Notes: generated by a model not told the origin, from the letters alone. Positions 33,801-43,751 are shown, counted from the first letter of the stretch. The stretch is DNA of 64,000 bases from Morganella morganii_D (GCA_044772875.1 CP173058.1:620001-684000), one strand, 5' to 3'. A program made the numbers and translations.

Positions 33801-34031
33801 TTACGGCGCTGCGGTGTCGTCATCTTCAGTAACCGGAATAATCACACTGACGTGATGCCCTTTTGGTCCCTGAATGGTGTCATAATTCACTTTCTGACCC
33901 GCCTTCAGCGTGCGGTAGCCGTCCATCTGTATCGTCGAATAGTGTACGAAAATATCGTCACCACCATCCGACGGGCAGATAAACCCGAAACCCTTGGCGT
34001 TGTTGAACCACTTAACAGTACCTGTTTCCAT
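33801..34031 (-). CDS. cspD: Cold-shock-domain replication inhibitor CspD
   Basis: A 76-residue single cold-shock domain protein (E. coli CspD 74 aa). The nucleic-acid-binding motifs KGFGFI (about 13-18) and DIFVHYSTI (about 26-34) are present. The C-terminal acidic tail EDDDTAAP distinguishes it from CspA-type proteins. In E. coli CspD is a stationary-phase inhibitor of DNA replication degraded by Lon. It is divergent from clpS as in E. coli. An upstream extension to 34094 is not supported. Confidence 0.93.
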   Translation of the reverse strand: METGTVKWFNNAKGFGFICPSDGGDDIFVHYSTIQMDGYRTLKAGQKVNYDTIQGPKGHHVSVIIPVTEDDDTAAP

Positions 34032-34290
34032 ACTGTTACAACCCTCATCTGTCAAACGATTGAAAAATGCTGCACAATGCACCATATGATCCATAATACT
34101 CAGTAATGAAGTATCAACGGAACACGGATATATTGGTTACGTTGTACATTATTTATACTCTATTGAATTAGAGGGTAACGTCAAGCCTTTGTTTACAGCA
34201 AAACGGTATTGGCCTGTAAAGTTTGATACAGATAACGCTAAGTATTGATACGCCTGATACGGCGTAAGTTTTTTATAAACCGGAATAACA

Positions 34291-34611
34291 ATGAGTCACT
34301 ATCAATCTGAATCACACCCGGATGTCACACTCAGGGAGAAAGAGCTGCAGAAGATACAGCCGCCCTCAATGTATAAGGTGGTTTTAAATAACGACGACTA
34401 TACCCCTATGGACTTTGTGGTTGAAGTTTTGCAAAAGTTCTTTTCTTATAATGTTGATCGTGCGACGCAGATTATGCTCGATATCCATTATCAGGGAAAA
34501 GGAATCTGCGGGGTATTTACCGCTGAAATCGCTGAAATGAAAACAACACTGGTCAATACGTACGCGAAAGATAACGATCACCCGTTGCTGTGTACACTCG
34601 AGAAGGTATAA
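34291..34611 (+). CDS. clpS: ClpAP adaptor ClpS
   Basis: A 106-residue adaptor that recognises N-degron residues (Leu, Phe, Tyr, Trp) and delivers substrates to ClpA. A flexible N-terminal tail precedes the core KVVLNNDDYTPMDFVVEVLQKFF (about 27-49), which contains the Asn-Asp-Asp of the binding pocket. The pocket histidine follows in DIHYQGKG (about 66). The length equals the E. coli protein. It lies 33 bases upstream of clpA, and aat, which makes N-degrons, lies 2.8 kb away. Confidence 0.96.
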   Translation: MSHYQSESHPDVTLREKELQKIQPPSMYKVVLNNDDYTPMDFVVEVLQKFFSYNVDRATQIMLDIHYQGKGICGVFTAEIAEMKTTLVNTYAKDNDHPLLCTLEKV

Positions 34612-34644
34612 GAATACACTTTGTTTCTCTGAATGGAGGTGCCT

Positions 34645-36930
34645 ATGCTCAATCAAGAATTAGAGCTCAGTCTGAATATCGCCTTTGCCAAAGCAAGGGA
34701 CAACCGGCATGAATTTATGACCGTAGAGCACCTGCTGCTGGCGTTATTAGGTAACAAATCAGCCCGTGAGGCGCTTGAAGCCTGCCGTGTTAACCTGGCC
34801 ATTCTGCGCCAGGAGCTTGAGCATTTTATTGAACAGACCACGCCGTTGCTGCCGGAAGGGGATGATCGCGAAACCCAGCCGACACTCAGTTTCCAGCGTG
34901 TTTTACAGCGTGCCGTTTTCCATGTCCAGTCATCCGGCCGCAATGAAGTCAACGGTGCGAATGTGCTGGTGGCTATTTTCAGTGAGCAGGAGTCCCAGGG
35001 GGCCTATCTGCTGCGCAAGCATGATGTCAGCCGTCTGGATATTGTTAATTTCATTTCTCACGGCACGACCAAAAGTGAAGATGAAAATGACAGCGGTCCG
35101 TCTTTTGATGAGCCGTCACAGTCTGCCGCCGAAGAGAGTACCGGCGGAGAGGACAGCCTGGATAACTTCACCAGTAATCTTAATGAACTGGCACGTAAAG
35201 GCCAGATTGATCCTCTGATTGGCCGTCAGGCGGAGCTGGAGCGCACAATTCAGGTATTGTGCCGCCGCCGTAAGAACAACCCGCTGTTTGTCGGGGAATC
35301 CGGGGTCGGTAAAACCGCGATTGCGGAAGGACTTGCCTGGCGTATCGAGCAGGATGACGTGCCGGAAGTGATTAAAGGTTATACCATTTTTTCTCTGGAT
35401 ATCGGCTCACTGCTGGCAGGCACCAAATACCGCGGTGATTTTGAGAAGCGGTTTAAAGCGCTGCTGAAAGTGCTGGAGAAAAACGAAAAAAGCATTCTGT
35501 TTATTGATGAAATCCACACCATCATCGGTGCCGGTGCGGCATCCGGCGGTCAGGTGGATGCCGCAAACCTGATTAAACCGTTATTATCCAACGGGAAAAT
35601 CCGGGTGATAGGCTCCACAACCTATCAGGAATTCAGCAATATCTTTGACAAAGATAAAGCGCTGACCCGTCGTTTCCAGAAAATTGATATCAATGAACCG
35701 ACTGCGGATGAAACCGTGCGTATCATTAACGGCCTGAAAGCCAAATATGAGGCACATCACGATGTGCGTTATACTGCAAAAGCCATTCAGGCTGCGGTGG
35801 ATCTGTCCGTGAAATACATCACTGACCGCCATCTGCCGGATAAAGCTATTGATGTCATTGATGAAGCCGGGGCGAGAACCCGTCTGATGCCGCTGAGCCG
35901 CCGCAAGAAAACCATCGGTGTCGGTGAAATCGAGGCGATTGTGGCGCGGATTGCGCGTATCCCGGAAAAAACAGTCTCCAGCAGTGATAAAGATCTGCTG
36001 CGTAACCTCGACAGCCGCCTGAAAATGCTGGTCTTCGGCCAGGATCCGGCAATTGATGCCCTGACGGAATCAATCAAAATGAGCCGTGCGGGTCTGGGTA
36101 ACGAACAGAAACCGATTGGTGCTTTCCTGCTGGCAGGGCCGACCGGGGTCGGTAAAACCGAAGTCACTGTGCAGTTATCCAAAGCGATGGGTATAAAACT
36201 GCTGCGTTTTGATATGTCTGAGTACATGGAGCGTCACACTGTCAGTCGTCTGATCGGCGCGCCTCCGGGCTATGTCGGGTTTGATCAGGGTGGTTTGCTG
36301 ACAGATGCGGTTATCAAACATCCTCATGCGGTGGTTCTGCTGGATGAAATCGAAAAAGCACACCCGGATGTCTTTAACCTGCTGTTGCAGGTGATGGATA
36401 ACGGGACGCTGACCGATAACAACGGGCGCAAAGCGGATTTCCGTAATGTGATCCTGGTGATGACCACCAACGCCGGTGTGCGTGAAACCCAACGCCAATC
36501 GATCGGGTTTACCGAGCAGGACAACAGCACTGACGCGATGGCAGAAATCAAACGGGTGTTCACACCGGAGTTCCGTAACCGTCTGGACGGCATTGTCTGG
36601 TTTAATGCATTGTCGCAGCCGGTTATCGCTCAGGTGGTCGACAAATTTATTGTTGAACTCCAGGCGCAGCTGGATGCGAAAGGCGTTTCCATTGAAGTGT
36701 CTGCCCGTGCCCGCACATGGCTGGCGGAGAAAGGGTATGACCCGGCAATGGGCGCACGTCCGATGGCTCGTGTGATCCAGGATAAACTGAAAAAACCGCT
36801 GGCGAACGAATTGCTGTTTGGTGAGCTGGTGAACGGCGGCTCCGTGATTATCGATCTTGATAAGAAGAAAGATAAACTGACTTACCGTTTCAGCGCCCTG
36901 AAAGAGAAATCCGGTGACCCGGTAGCCTGA
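34645..36930 (+). CDS. clpA: ATP-dependent Clp protease ATP-binding subunit ClpA
   Basis: An AAA+ unfoldase that feeds substrates to ClpP. From ATG 34645 (behind GGAGGT) it has 761 residues. The N-domain (about 1-145) is the ClpS docking site. The first AAA module has Walker A GESGVGKT (about 214-221) and DEIHTIIGAGAASGG. The second has GPTGVGKT (about 495-502) and LLDEIEKAHPD. The C-terminal part ends with the small domain. Compared with E. coli the C-terminal tail differs slightly, which is usual. Transcription ends at the hairpin 36965-37009. Confidence 0.97.
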   Translation: MLNQELELSLNIAFAKARDNRHEFMTVEHLLLALLGNKSAREALEACRVNLAILRQELEHFIEQTTPLLPEGDDRETQPTLSFQRVLQRAVFHVQSSGRNEVNGANVLVAIFSEQESQGAYLLRKHDVSRLDIVNFISHGTTKSEDENDSGPSFDEPSQSAAEESTGGEDSLDNFTSNLNELARKGQIDPLIGRQAELERTIQVLCRRRKNNPLFVGESGVGKTAIAEGLAWRIEQDDVPEVIKGYTIFSLDIGSLLAGTKYRGDFEKRFKALLKVLEKNEKSILFIDEIHTIIGAGAASGGQVDAANLIKPLLSNGKIRVIGSTTYQEFSNIFDKDKALTRRFQKIDINEPTADETVRIINGLKAKYEAHHDVRYTAKAIQAAVDLSVKYITDRHLPDKAIDVIDEAGARTRLMPLSRRKKTIGVGEIEAIVARIARIPEKTVSSSDKDLLRNLDSRLKMLVFGQDPAIDALTESIKMSRAGLGNEQKPIGAFLLAGPTGVGKTEVTVQLSKAMGIKLLRFDMSEYMERHTVSRLIGAPPGYVGFDQGGLLTDAVIKHPHAVVLLDEIEKAHPDVFNLLLQVMDNGTLTDNNGRKADFRNVILVMTTNAGVRETQRQSIGFTEQDNSTDAMAEIKRVFTPEFRNRLDGIVWFNALSQPVIAQVVDKFIVELQAQLDAKGVSIEVSARARTWLAEKGYDPAMGARPMARVIQDKLKKPLANELLFGELVNGGSVIIDLDKKKDKLTYRFSALKEKSGDPVA

Positions 36931-36964
36931 CGGCAGGTACAAACAGTACAGACATAAAAACGAT

Positions 36965-37009
36965 CACCACAGGACGCGCATTCCGGTGCGTTGCCTGTGG
37001 TGTCTTTTT
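36965..37009. terminator. Bidirectional terminator between clpA and infA
   Basis: A 9-bp stem CACCACAGG / CCTGTGGTG with an inner CGCA/TGCG pair is followed by TCTTTTT on the plus strand and ATCGTTTTT on the minus strand. E. coli carries tRNA gene serW in this gap; none is seen here. Confidence 0.85.
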
Positions 37010-37030
37010 ATGAGGCGTGGCCTGAAGGGA

Positions 37031-37249
37031 TCAGCGGCTACGGAAGACGATACGGCCTTTGCTCAGGTCATATGGGGTCAGTTCTACTGTAACCTTGTCG
37101 CCTGTCAGGATGCGGATATAGTTTTTACGCATTTTACCGGAGATATGTGCAGTCACAACGTGTCCGTTTTCCAGTTCCACACGGAACATCGTGTTCGGCA
37201 GTGTATCTAACACAGTGCCTTGCATTTCAATATTGTCTTCTTTGGCCAT
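37031..37249 (-). CDS. infA: Translation initiation factor IF-1
   Basis: A 72-residue S1-like (OB-fold) protein, practically identical to the enterobacterial IF-1 sequence: AKEDNIEMQGTVLDTLPNTMFRVELENG at the start and GRIVFRSR at the end. It binds the 30S A site and modulates IF-2 and IF-3. It stands alone on the minus strand between the clpA terminator and aat. Confidence 0.98.
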   Translation of the reverse strand: MAKEDNIEMQGTVLDTLPNTMFRVELENGHVVTAHISGKMRKNYIRILTGDKVTVELTPYDLSKGRIVFRSR

Positions 37250-37399
37250 CTAATCCTCTAATGTTAATAACCAGTATTTTCAAACCGCAAGATAATGCCG
37301 AAAAACCGGGATTATGTAAAGGAATGATATTTTTTAAGCACCGCGTCTGAAGTACCGAACGGGCTGAAACATACCATTTCCTGTTAGTTTACAGCGACT

Positions 37400-38119
37400 T
37401 TATAAAAAAGGCGGCAGTTGTGACGGCGCCGGACGTGCTAATGTCTGCGGCTGCCAGCATGACTGCGGTAAATGATTATCGCGCAGCTGATAAAGCTGAC
37501 GGATAAACGTCTGCCGCGGGATCTCCCGTGCACCGAATGATTCGGTGTAATGATTGAGTATCTGACAATCAAACATCGTGCCGCCGCAGCCGGTAAAGTG
37601 GGTGAAAAATGTCATAAAGGCGATTTTTGACCCGTTGCTGACATGGCTGAACATCGACTCCCCGCAGAACAGCGATCCGGTGTTCAGGCCATACAGCCCG
37701 CCGATCAGCGCGTCATCATCCCACACTTCGACCGAATGAGCACGTCCTGCCTGATGCAGCCGGATATAGGCGGTAACAATATCCTCACCTATCCATGTGC
37801 CTTCATCCCGCTCTGTACAGGCCCGGATGACCTGTTCAAAGGCATGATTGAGTGTCACCCGGTAAGGGTGTTTTTTCAGAATCTTGTGCAGTGAACGGCT
37901 GACATGCAGCTCCGCCGGGTATAATACCGCCCGCGGATCCGGCGACCACCACAAAACGGGCTCACCGGGGGAATACCACGGAAAAATTCCTTCCCGGTAG
38001 GCGAGCAGCAGCCGGGCAGGGGAAAGATCCCCGCCGGTTGCCAGCAGTCCGTCCGGATCGGTCAGCGCGTGCTCAACCGGCGGAAAGATAAGTTCCTCAT
38101 TCAGCTGATAGAACGGCAT
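37400..38119 (-). CDS. aat: Leucyl/phenylalanyl-tRNA-protein transferase Aat
   Basis: Transfers Leu or Phe from tRNA to proteins with N-terminal Arg or Lys, creating N-degrons for ClpS/ClpAP. The 239-residue protein contains GLLATGGDLSPARLLLAYREGIFPWYSPGEP (about 25-55), WWSPDPRAVL, EVWDDDALIGGLYGLNTGSLFCGESMFS and DCQILN. It overlaps the end of cydC by 23 bases, so it is the third gene of a cydD-cydC-aat unit. Confidence 0.95.
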   Translation of the reverse strand: MPFYQLNEELIFPPVEHALTDPDGLLATGGDLSPARLLLAYREGIFPWYSPGEPVLWWSPDPRAVLYPAELHVSRSLHKILKKHPYRVTLNHAFEQVIRACTERDEGTWIGEDIVTAYIRLHQAGRAHSVEVWDDDALIGGLYGLNTGSLFCGESMFSHVSNGSKIAFMTFFTHFTGCGGTMFDCQILNHYTESFGAREIPRQTFIRQLYQLRDNHLPQSCWQPQTLARPAPSQLPPFL

Positions 38120-39863
38120 CAGATTCCCCGGTCATTACCGGAATACGGTTCACAAACTGATAATAACGGCCTCTGCGCGCCAGCAGCACGTCGTGAGAGC
38201 CTTGTTCGGCTATTTGCCCGCCGTCCATCACACACAGCGTGTTCATGTGTTCCAGGCCCTGTAAACGGTGGGTAATGATAAGCATGGTCCGGTTACGGCC
38301 GACAGCCCGCAGCAGGGCGAGAATATGCTGCTCGGTATCCGCGTCCAGTCCTTCTGTCGGTTCATCGAACAGCAGGAACGGTGCATCGTGCAGCAGAGCA
38401 CGGGCGATCCCGAGGCGGCGCTGTTCACCGCCGGAGAGCAGACGACCGCCTTCGCCGATCCAGGCATTCAGACCCTGGTCGTTATCCAGCAGATTCTCCA
38501 GCCCGACCTGTGCCAGCACGGCATTCAGCTGAGCATCTGTCGCCGCGTTGTTTCCGACCCGCAGATTGCCGCGCAGCGTATTATTGAACACGTGAATACG
38601 TTGCGGAACTACCGCCATCAGTGATCGGAGGGTACTTTCATCATAAGCGGCAATTGGCTGATCATTAAGGCGGATTTCACCTTCGCTGACATCCCATGCA
38701 CGGGTCAGCAACTGTAATAAGGTGGATTTCCCGCAGCCGGTTTTACCCAGCAGGGCAAGGTGTTCACCGGCACGCAGTGTCAGGGAGATATCTTCCAGTA
38801 CCGGCTGCGGTTGTCCGGGATAGGTAAAGCCAACGCCGCTGAGGCTGACACTGACCTGTGCGGATGCCGCAGGACCACTGGCCGGAAAAGTGACTTCCGG
38901 TTTGGTGTCCACAATCTGCGATACGCGCTCTGCGGAAGTCATCACCTGGCCGAGATGCAGGAAAGCCACCGCCACCGGGCCTAATGCCTCAAATGCCGCC
39001 AGTGCGCAGAACACAAACAGGGCGATAATGGCACCGCCTTCGCGGTACGGCCAGCTGATCGCGGATGCCATCCACAGCATCAGCGCGACGGCAAACCCGG
39101 TTGCCAGAATAATAATCGCCTGGGAGAGTCCGGTCAGCCCGGCCTGGCGCTGCTGCTGTATCAGCCAGCGCTGTTCTGTTTCAGCAAGCTGAGCACGGAA
39201 ACGGGATTGTGCACCGAAAATGGTCAGTTCTGCCTGCCCCTGCAATGCACTGGTCAGCAGGGTGCGGTACTGAGCACGGAGTGTGGTCAGCTGTATGCCG
39301 ATCGGCTTACCGGCATAGTAGAATACCACCGGCAGGGCGAACAGCAGGAAGGTCATAAATCCGCCCAGTGCATACGCCAGTGTCAGATCCAGAAAACCCA
39401 GCCCGAATGTCAGTACCGCAATCACTACCAGCGCGGCGGCGATCGGGGAAATCACCCGCAGATAGAGGTGATCCAGCGTTTCCACATCTCCGACCAGCCG
39501 GTTGAGCAGTTCTCCCTGACGGAAACGGGCAATGCCGCCCGGTGTCAGCGGCAGGATTTTCTCAAACGCAAACACCCGCAGATGTTTCAGCACACGGAAG
39601 GTAGCGTTATGGCTGACCAGCCGCTCCGCATAGCGTCCGGCAGTGCGGGAGATGGCGGCACCGCGCACCCCGGCGGCTGGCAGCATATAGTTAAAAAAGG
39701 CGATGCCAGGCACACCGGCAATGGCTGTACCGGCCAGGAACCAGCCGGAGAGGGTCAGCAGCCCGATGCTGGCGAGCAGAGTGGCAATCGCCAGCAGGAT
39801 CCCGAGTGTCAGCAGGAACCAGTGGCGGCGGTAGAGGGCTAAAAACGGCAGTAAAACACGCAT
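38097..39863 (-). CDS. cydC: Heterodimeric ABC exporter subunit CydC
   Basis: A half-transporter of 588 residues with six N-terminal membrane helices (about 1-300) and a C-terminal ATPase (Walker A GKTGCGKST about 373-381, signature LSGGEQRR, Walker B FLLFDEPTEGLD). With CydD it moves glutathione and cysteine to the periplasm, which is needed for cytochrome bd assembly. Its start lies 2 bases after the cydD stop. Slightly longer than the E. coli protein (573 aa), mostly at the C-terminus. Confidence 0.95.
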   Translation of the reverse strand: MRVLLPFLALYRRHWFLLTLGILLAIATLLASIGLLTLSGWFLAGTAIAGVPGIAFFNYMLPAAGVRGAAISRTAGRYAERLVSHNATFRVLKHLRVFAFEKILPLTPGGIARFRQGELLNRLVGDVETLDHLYLRVISPIAAALVVIAVLTFGLGFLDLTLAYALGGFMTFLLFALPVVFYYAGKPIGIQLTTLRAQYRTLLTSALQGQAELTIFGAQSRFRAQLAETEQRWLIQQQRQAGLTGLSQAIIILATGFAVALMLWMASAISWPYREGGAIIALFVFCALAAFEALGPVAVAFLHLGQVMTSAERVSQIVDTKPEVTFPASGPAASAQVSVSLSGVGFTYPGQPQPVLEDISLTLRAGEHLALLGKTGCGKSTLLQLLTRAWDVSEGEIRLNDQPIAAYDESTLRSLMAVVPQRIHVFNNTLRGNLRVGNNAATDAQLNAVLAQVGLENLLDNDQGLNAWIGEGGRLLSGGEQRRLGIARALLHDAPFLLFDEPTEGLDADTEQHILALLRAVGRNRTMLIITHRLQGLEHMNTLCVMDGGQIAEQGSHDVLLARRGRYYQFVNRIPVMTGESDAVLSAE

Positions 39864-39865
39864 GA

Positions 39866-41635
39866 TTACAGATCCCCCGTCCGGTGTGACAGCAGTTGTG
39901 TAAACGCACCCTGTTGCTGTTGCAGGGCTGCATAGCTTCCCTGTTCGATAATCAGACCTTTATCCATCACCCAGACTTCATCGTAGTCACGGGTTTCTTC
40001 CAGCAGGTGCGTTACCAGCAGAGTGGTTTGCTGATGTGCCGCATTATTCAGGGTATGCATCACACGCTCCTCGCTGTGTGCATCCAGGCTGGCGGACGGT
40101 TCATCCAGCAACAGCAGATGGCACGGATTGAGCAGGGCACGTGCCACGGCAATACGTTGTGCCTGGCCGACAGAGAGCCGGGCGGCATTATCCCCGACGA
40201 CGGTGTTCACACCGTCAGGCAGGGAATCAATAAAGTCTGTGACATACGCTTTTTCCATCACCGCATTAATCTCTTCCTGTGCGGCATCCGGGCGGCTCAG
40301 GCGGATATTGTCTAAGATGGTTTGTTCCGGCAGATGCGGGTTTTGTCCCACCCAGCTCAGTTGCATCCGCCAGCTTTCCGGGCTGATGTCGCGCAGTTCC
40401 TGCTGATTAATCCGGATACTGCCTTCATATGGCAGAAAACCCAGCAGCAGATTAAGCAGCGAGCTTTTTCCGGCACCGCTCTGGCCGACAAGTGCGATAC
40501 GCTGCCCGGCATTCAGGGTAAAATTCAGCGGTCCGGCCAGTTTTTCCCCCGACGGTGCAAAAATGACCAGATCGGTTGCGATGATCGCAATCTGTTCTGC
40601 CGGCACCAGCGGCGCTGTGCCCGGTAATTTATCAGCATTGTTTTCTGCGGATAACAGTGTGAACAGGGATTCTGCCGCCCCGACGGCCTGTGCTTTGGCG
40701 TGGTAATAGGTACCGAGATCGCGCAGCGGCTGGAAAAACTCCGGTGCGAGGATCAGGGCGATAAACCCGGCAAACAGGGTAACACCCATCCCGTAGCTGC
40801 CGAAATTCAGTTCACCGAGATAAGAAAAACCAAAATAGACCGCGACAACGGCGATAGAGATCGCGGCAAAAAACTCCAGTACAGCAGAGGAGAGGAACGC
40901 CATGCGCAGTACTTCCATGGTGCGCGAGCGGAAATCTTCTGTGGCGTGATCAATCTGTTTTACTTCCCCGCGGCCGCGGTGGAAAAAGCGGATGGTTTCC
41001 AGCCCGCGCAGGCGGTCGAGGAAATCGCCGCTCAGACGGCTCAGGGCCAGGAAGTTACGGCGGTTGGCATCGGCGGCACCTAAGCCGACCAGCGCCATAA
41101 AAATTGGTATCAGCGGAGCGGTCACCAGCAAAATCAATGCTGCCGTCCAGTTGATCGGAAACAGGGTGATCAGAATCATCAGCGGAATGGTGGCGGACAG
41201 AGTCATCTGCGGCAGATAGCGGGAATAGTAATCCTGCATATCGTCAATCTGCTCGAGAATAATGGTTGCCCAACTGCCCGCCGGTTTACCTTTCACCCGT
41301 ACCGGGCCGAGCTGTTCCAGTTTATCCAGCACTGCCCGGCGGATCTCACGTCTCACCACCTGCCCGCAGATAAACCCGACCCGTTCGCGGATCGCGGCGA
41401 CAGCAGCGCGGACAATAAACAGTATGACCAGTACAGTGAACGGAGTGAGAAGCTGTTCGCGGGGCGTATGCTCCATGATGAGGGACTGAAGAAGGACAGC
41501 GAGGCACCAGGCCTGGCCGATAATCAGTAAACCGCTGAGCACACCCAGCAGCATCGAAAGGCGTAACCATCGCCGGGCCGGTGCCGCCTGGTGCTTTAAC
41601 CAGCGGACAAGTTCTGACTGTCTTGATTTATCCAT
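39866..41635 (-). CDS. cydD: Heterodimeric ABC exporter subunit CydD
   Basis: A 589-residue partner of CydC (E. coli 588). Membrane domain about 20-310, ATPase domain with Walker A GQSGAGKSS (about 378-386), signature LSVGQAQR and Walker B LLLLDEPSASLD. The signature is the slightly degenerate one typical of CydD. First gene of the minus-strand unit cydD-cydC-aat, 104 bases downstream of trxB and separated from it by a terminator. Confidence 0.95.
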   Translation of the reverse strand: MDKSRQSELVRWLKHQAAPARRWLRLSMLLGVLSGLLIIGQAWCLAVLLQSLIMEHTPREQLLTPFTVLVILFIVRAAVAAIRERVGFICGQVVRREIRRAVLDKLEQLGPVRVKGKPAGSWATIILEQIDDMQDYYSRYLPQMTLSATIPLMILITLFPINWTAALILLVTAPLIPIFMALVGLGAADANRRNFLALSRLSGDFLDRLRGLETIRFFHRGRGEVKQIDHATEDFRSRTMEVLRMAFLSSAVLEFFAAISIAVVAVYFGFSYLGELNFGSYGMGVTLFAGFIALILAPEFFQPLRDLGTYYHAKAQAVGAAESLFTLLSAENNADKLPGTAPLVPAEQIAIIATDLVIFAPSGEKLAGPLNFTLNAGQRIALVGQSGAGKSSLLNLLLGFLPYEGSIRINQQELRDISPESWRMQLSWVGQNPHLPEQTILDNIRLSRPDAAQEEINAVMEKAYVTDFIDSLPDGVNTVVGDNAARLSVGQAQRIAVARALLNPCHLLLLDEPSASLDAHSEERVMHTLNNAAHQQTTLLVTHLLEETRDYDEVWVMDKGLIIEQGSYAALQQQQGAFTQLLSHRTGDL

Positions 41636-41701
41636 TTTTTCTGTATGCAGGTGATAAGTAAAAATTCGGCTGAAATCAGCAGGATAGTGTCATGGTACAC
41701 G

Positions 41702-41725
41702 AAAAGGCGCTACAGATATAGCGCC
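41702..41725 (-). terminator. Intrinsic terminator after trxB
   Basis: The 7-bp stem GGCGCTA / TAGCGCC is followed on the minus strand by TTTT, 14 bases after the trxB stop codon. Confidence 0.75.
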
Positions 41726-41739
41726 CTGAAAAAGCAGGA

Positions 41740-42696
41740 TTATTTATCAGCGAGGCTGTCGAGATAGCGCTCGGCATCCAGTGCGGCCATGCACCCGGTT
41801 CCTGCGGAGGTAATCGCCTGGCGGTAGATATGATCCATTACATCACCGGCGGCAAACACACCCGGAACAGATGTCTGAGTTGCATTGCCGTGTGTGCCGG
41901 ACTGAACACGGATATAACCGTTTTCCAGATCGAGATGTCCCTCAAAAATACCGGTATTCGGACTGTGGCCGATGGCGATAAAGCAGCCCATCACCGGCAG
42001 CTCTTCTGTTGCGTCACTTTTGGTATCACGCAGACGGACAGCAGTCACACCCATCTGGTCACCGAGTACTTCGTCCAGTGTGCGGTCCGTGTGCAGAATG
42101 ATATTGCCGTTCTGAACTTTATCCATCAGACGATTAATCAGAATTTTCTCAGCACGGAAGCTGTCACGGCGGTGTATCAGATGCACTTCTGACGCGATAT
42201 TGGAAAGATACAGTGCCTCTTCCACAGCCGTGTTACCGCCGCCGACCACAGCGACTTTCTGGTTACGGTAGAAAAAACCGTCACAGGTGGCACAGGCAGA
42301 CACACCACGGCCTTTGAATGCGTCTTCCGACGGCAGGCCGATATAACGGGCAGATGCGCCGGTGGCGATAATCAGAGCGTCACAGGTGTAAGTATTTTCC
42401 CCGGTCAGGGTAAACGGATGTTTGCTGAAATCCACTTCTGTGATGTAGTCGTTAATGATTTCAGTCTCAAATTTTTCAGCGTGCGCCTGCATACGCTCCA
42501 TCAGACCCGGTCCGGTCAGGCCTTCCGGATCCCCCGGCCAGTTTTCCACGTCAGTGGTGGTGGTTAACTGACCACCGACTTCCACCCCGGTAATCAGCAC
42601 CGGATTTAAATTCGCCCGTGCCGCATAAACGGCGGCGGTATATCCGGCAGGGCCGGAACCCAGAATAATTAATTTACTGTGTCGGGTTGCGTTCAT
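41740..42696 (-). CDS. trxB: Thioredoxin reductase TrxB
   Basis: A flavoenzyme that reduces thioredoxin with NADPH. The 318-residue form starts at ATG 42694-42696, which has GAGGTG upstream. It shows the FAD motif GSGPAGYTAAVYAARA (about 12-27) and the redox-active CATC (about 137-140, in SACATCDGFFYR). The NADPH motif GGGNTAVEEAL follows, and the C-terminal FAD segment is AAGDVMDHIYRQAITSAGTGC. The frame extends to 42786 without support. Divergent from lrp as in E. coli. Confidence 0.96.
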   Translation of the reverse strand: MNATRHSKLIILGSGPAGYTAAVYAARANLNPVLITGVEVGGQLTTTTDVENWPGDPEGLTGPGLMERMQAHAEKFETEIINDYITEVDFSKHPFTLTGENTYTCDALIIATGASARYIGLPSEDAFKGRGVSACATCDGFFYRNQKVAVVGGGNTAVEEALYLSNIASEVHLIHRRDSFRAEKILINRLMDKVQNGNIILHTDRTLDEVLGDQMGVTAVRLRDTKSDATEELPVMGCFIAIGHSPNTGIFEGHLDLENGYIRVQSGTHGNATQTSVPGVFAAGDVMDHIYRQAITSAGTGCMAALDAERYLDSLADK

Positions 42697-43256
42697 GAAC
42701 ACCTCATTAACAGAATGGCAAAAAAGCGTGTACAGGATTGTAGGAGAAACGAAGGGGTAAAAAAAGGAATAAAAACGGCAGAGCACAAAATTGAAATCGG
42801 CCGGAAATGAGTCGGTTTTCAGGTGATTGTACGAGAAAGTGATTATTCGGAAGATTCCTAAGTTGTTTGAATATCATACCAAAAGCAGGCTGTATTTGTC
42901 AGCGAAACGTTTTTCTGCCATTTTCTTCAACAGGTTGTTCTGATTTTTGTTCATTTGCTTTGACAATCGGCTGCGCATTTGCGAAAACATCTGTGTAAGA
43001 GATTTTTATCCGTCAGGTTAATACATCCTGTTACACTGGCGATGTGTTTGTCCTGATGACGAAGCGTGGTAATTTCAGCTTACGACTATAGCGATAATAA
43101 TCTGAATGTTCCGGTAAACTGGCGCCGGTTGCGTATTCTTATAATCAGAAATGCAAAGAATTTGCCTGAAAACATGTTTTCCGATGCTGATTTTGTTCCG
43201 TCAGGTAAAGGAAGTGTTATGGGTGTAGGAAAATAGTAAATAAGAGAGATAACGAG
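42697..43256. promoter_or_regulatory. trxB-lrp divergent intergenic region
   Basis: 560 bases without a credible gene. It should hold the trxB promoter (left) and the lrp promoter with its long untranslated leader (right). A TTGACA-like box is seen near 42959-42965. lrp in E. coli is autoregulated and has a leader of about 270 bases, and the spacing here allows the same. I could not define Lrp sites by eye. Confidence 0.45.
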
Positions 43257-43751
43257 ATGATTGATAACAAAAAGCGTCCGGGTAAAGATCTTGACAGAAT
43301 CGACAGGAATATTCTTAACGAATTGCAGAAAGATGGCCGTATCTCCAACGTCGAACTCTCCAAACGTGTGGGTCTGTCTCCGACTCCGTGTCTGGAACGT
43401 GTGCGCCGTTTAGAGCGTCAGGGCTTTATCACCGGGTATACCGCACTGCTGAATCCGCACTATCTGGATGCTTCCCTGCTGGTATTCGTGGAAATTACCC
43501 TTAACCGTGGTGCACCGGATGTGTTTGAACAGTTCAACACCGCCGTGCAGAAACTGGAAGAGATTCAGGAATGTCACCTGGTTTCCGGTGATTTTGACTA
43601 CCTGTTGAAAACTCGTGTGCCGGACATGTCCGCTTACCGCAAACTGCTGGGTGAAACTCTTCTGCGTCTGCCGGGCGTGAATGACACCCGTACTTACGTG
43701 GTGATGGAAGAGGTCAAGCAAAGTAACCGTCTGGTCATCAAGACCCGTTAA
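43257..43751 (+). CDS. lrp: Leucine-responsive regulatory protein Lrp
   Basis: A global regulator of amino-acid metabolism and feast/famine response. It has 164 residues, essentially the enterobacterial Lrp. The helix-turn-helix is RISNVELSKRVGLSPTPCLERVRRLE (about 29-54), and the C-terminal RAM effector domain carries GDFDYLLKTRVPDMSAYRKLL. The ATG follows GAGAGATAACGAG. It is known to control sdaCB-type serine catabolism and the pflB-neighbouring serC gene in E. coli, both represented in this window. Confidence 0.98.
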   Translation: MIDNKKRPGKDLDRIDRNILNELQKDGRISNVELSKRVGLSPTPCLERVRRLERQGFITGYTALLNPHYLDASLLVFVEITLNRGAPDVFEQFNTAVQKLEEIQECHLVSGDFDYLLKTRVPDMSAYRKLLGETLLRLPGVNDTRTYVVMEEVKQSNRLVIKTR

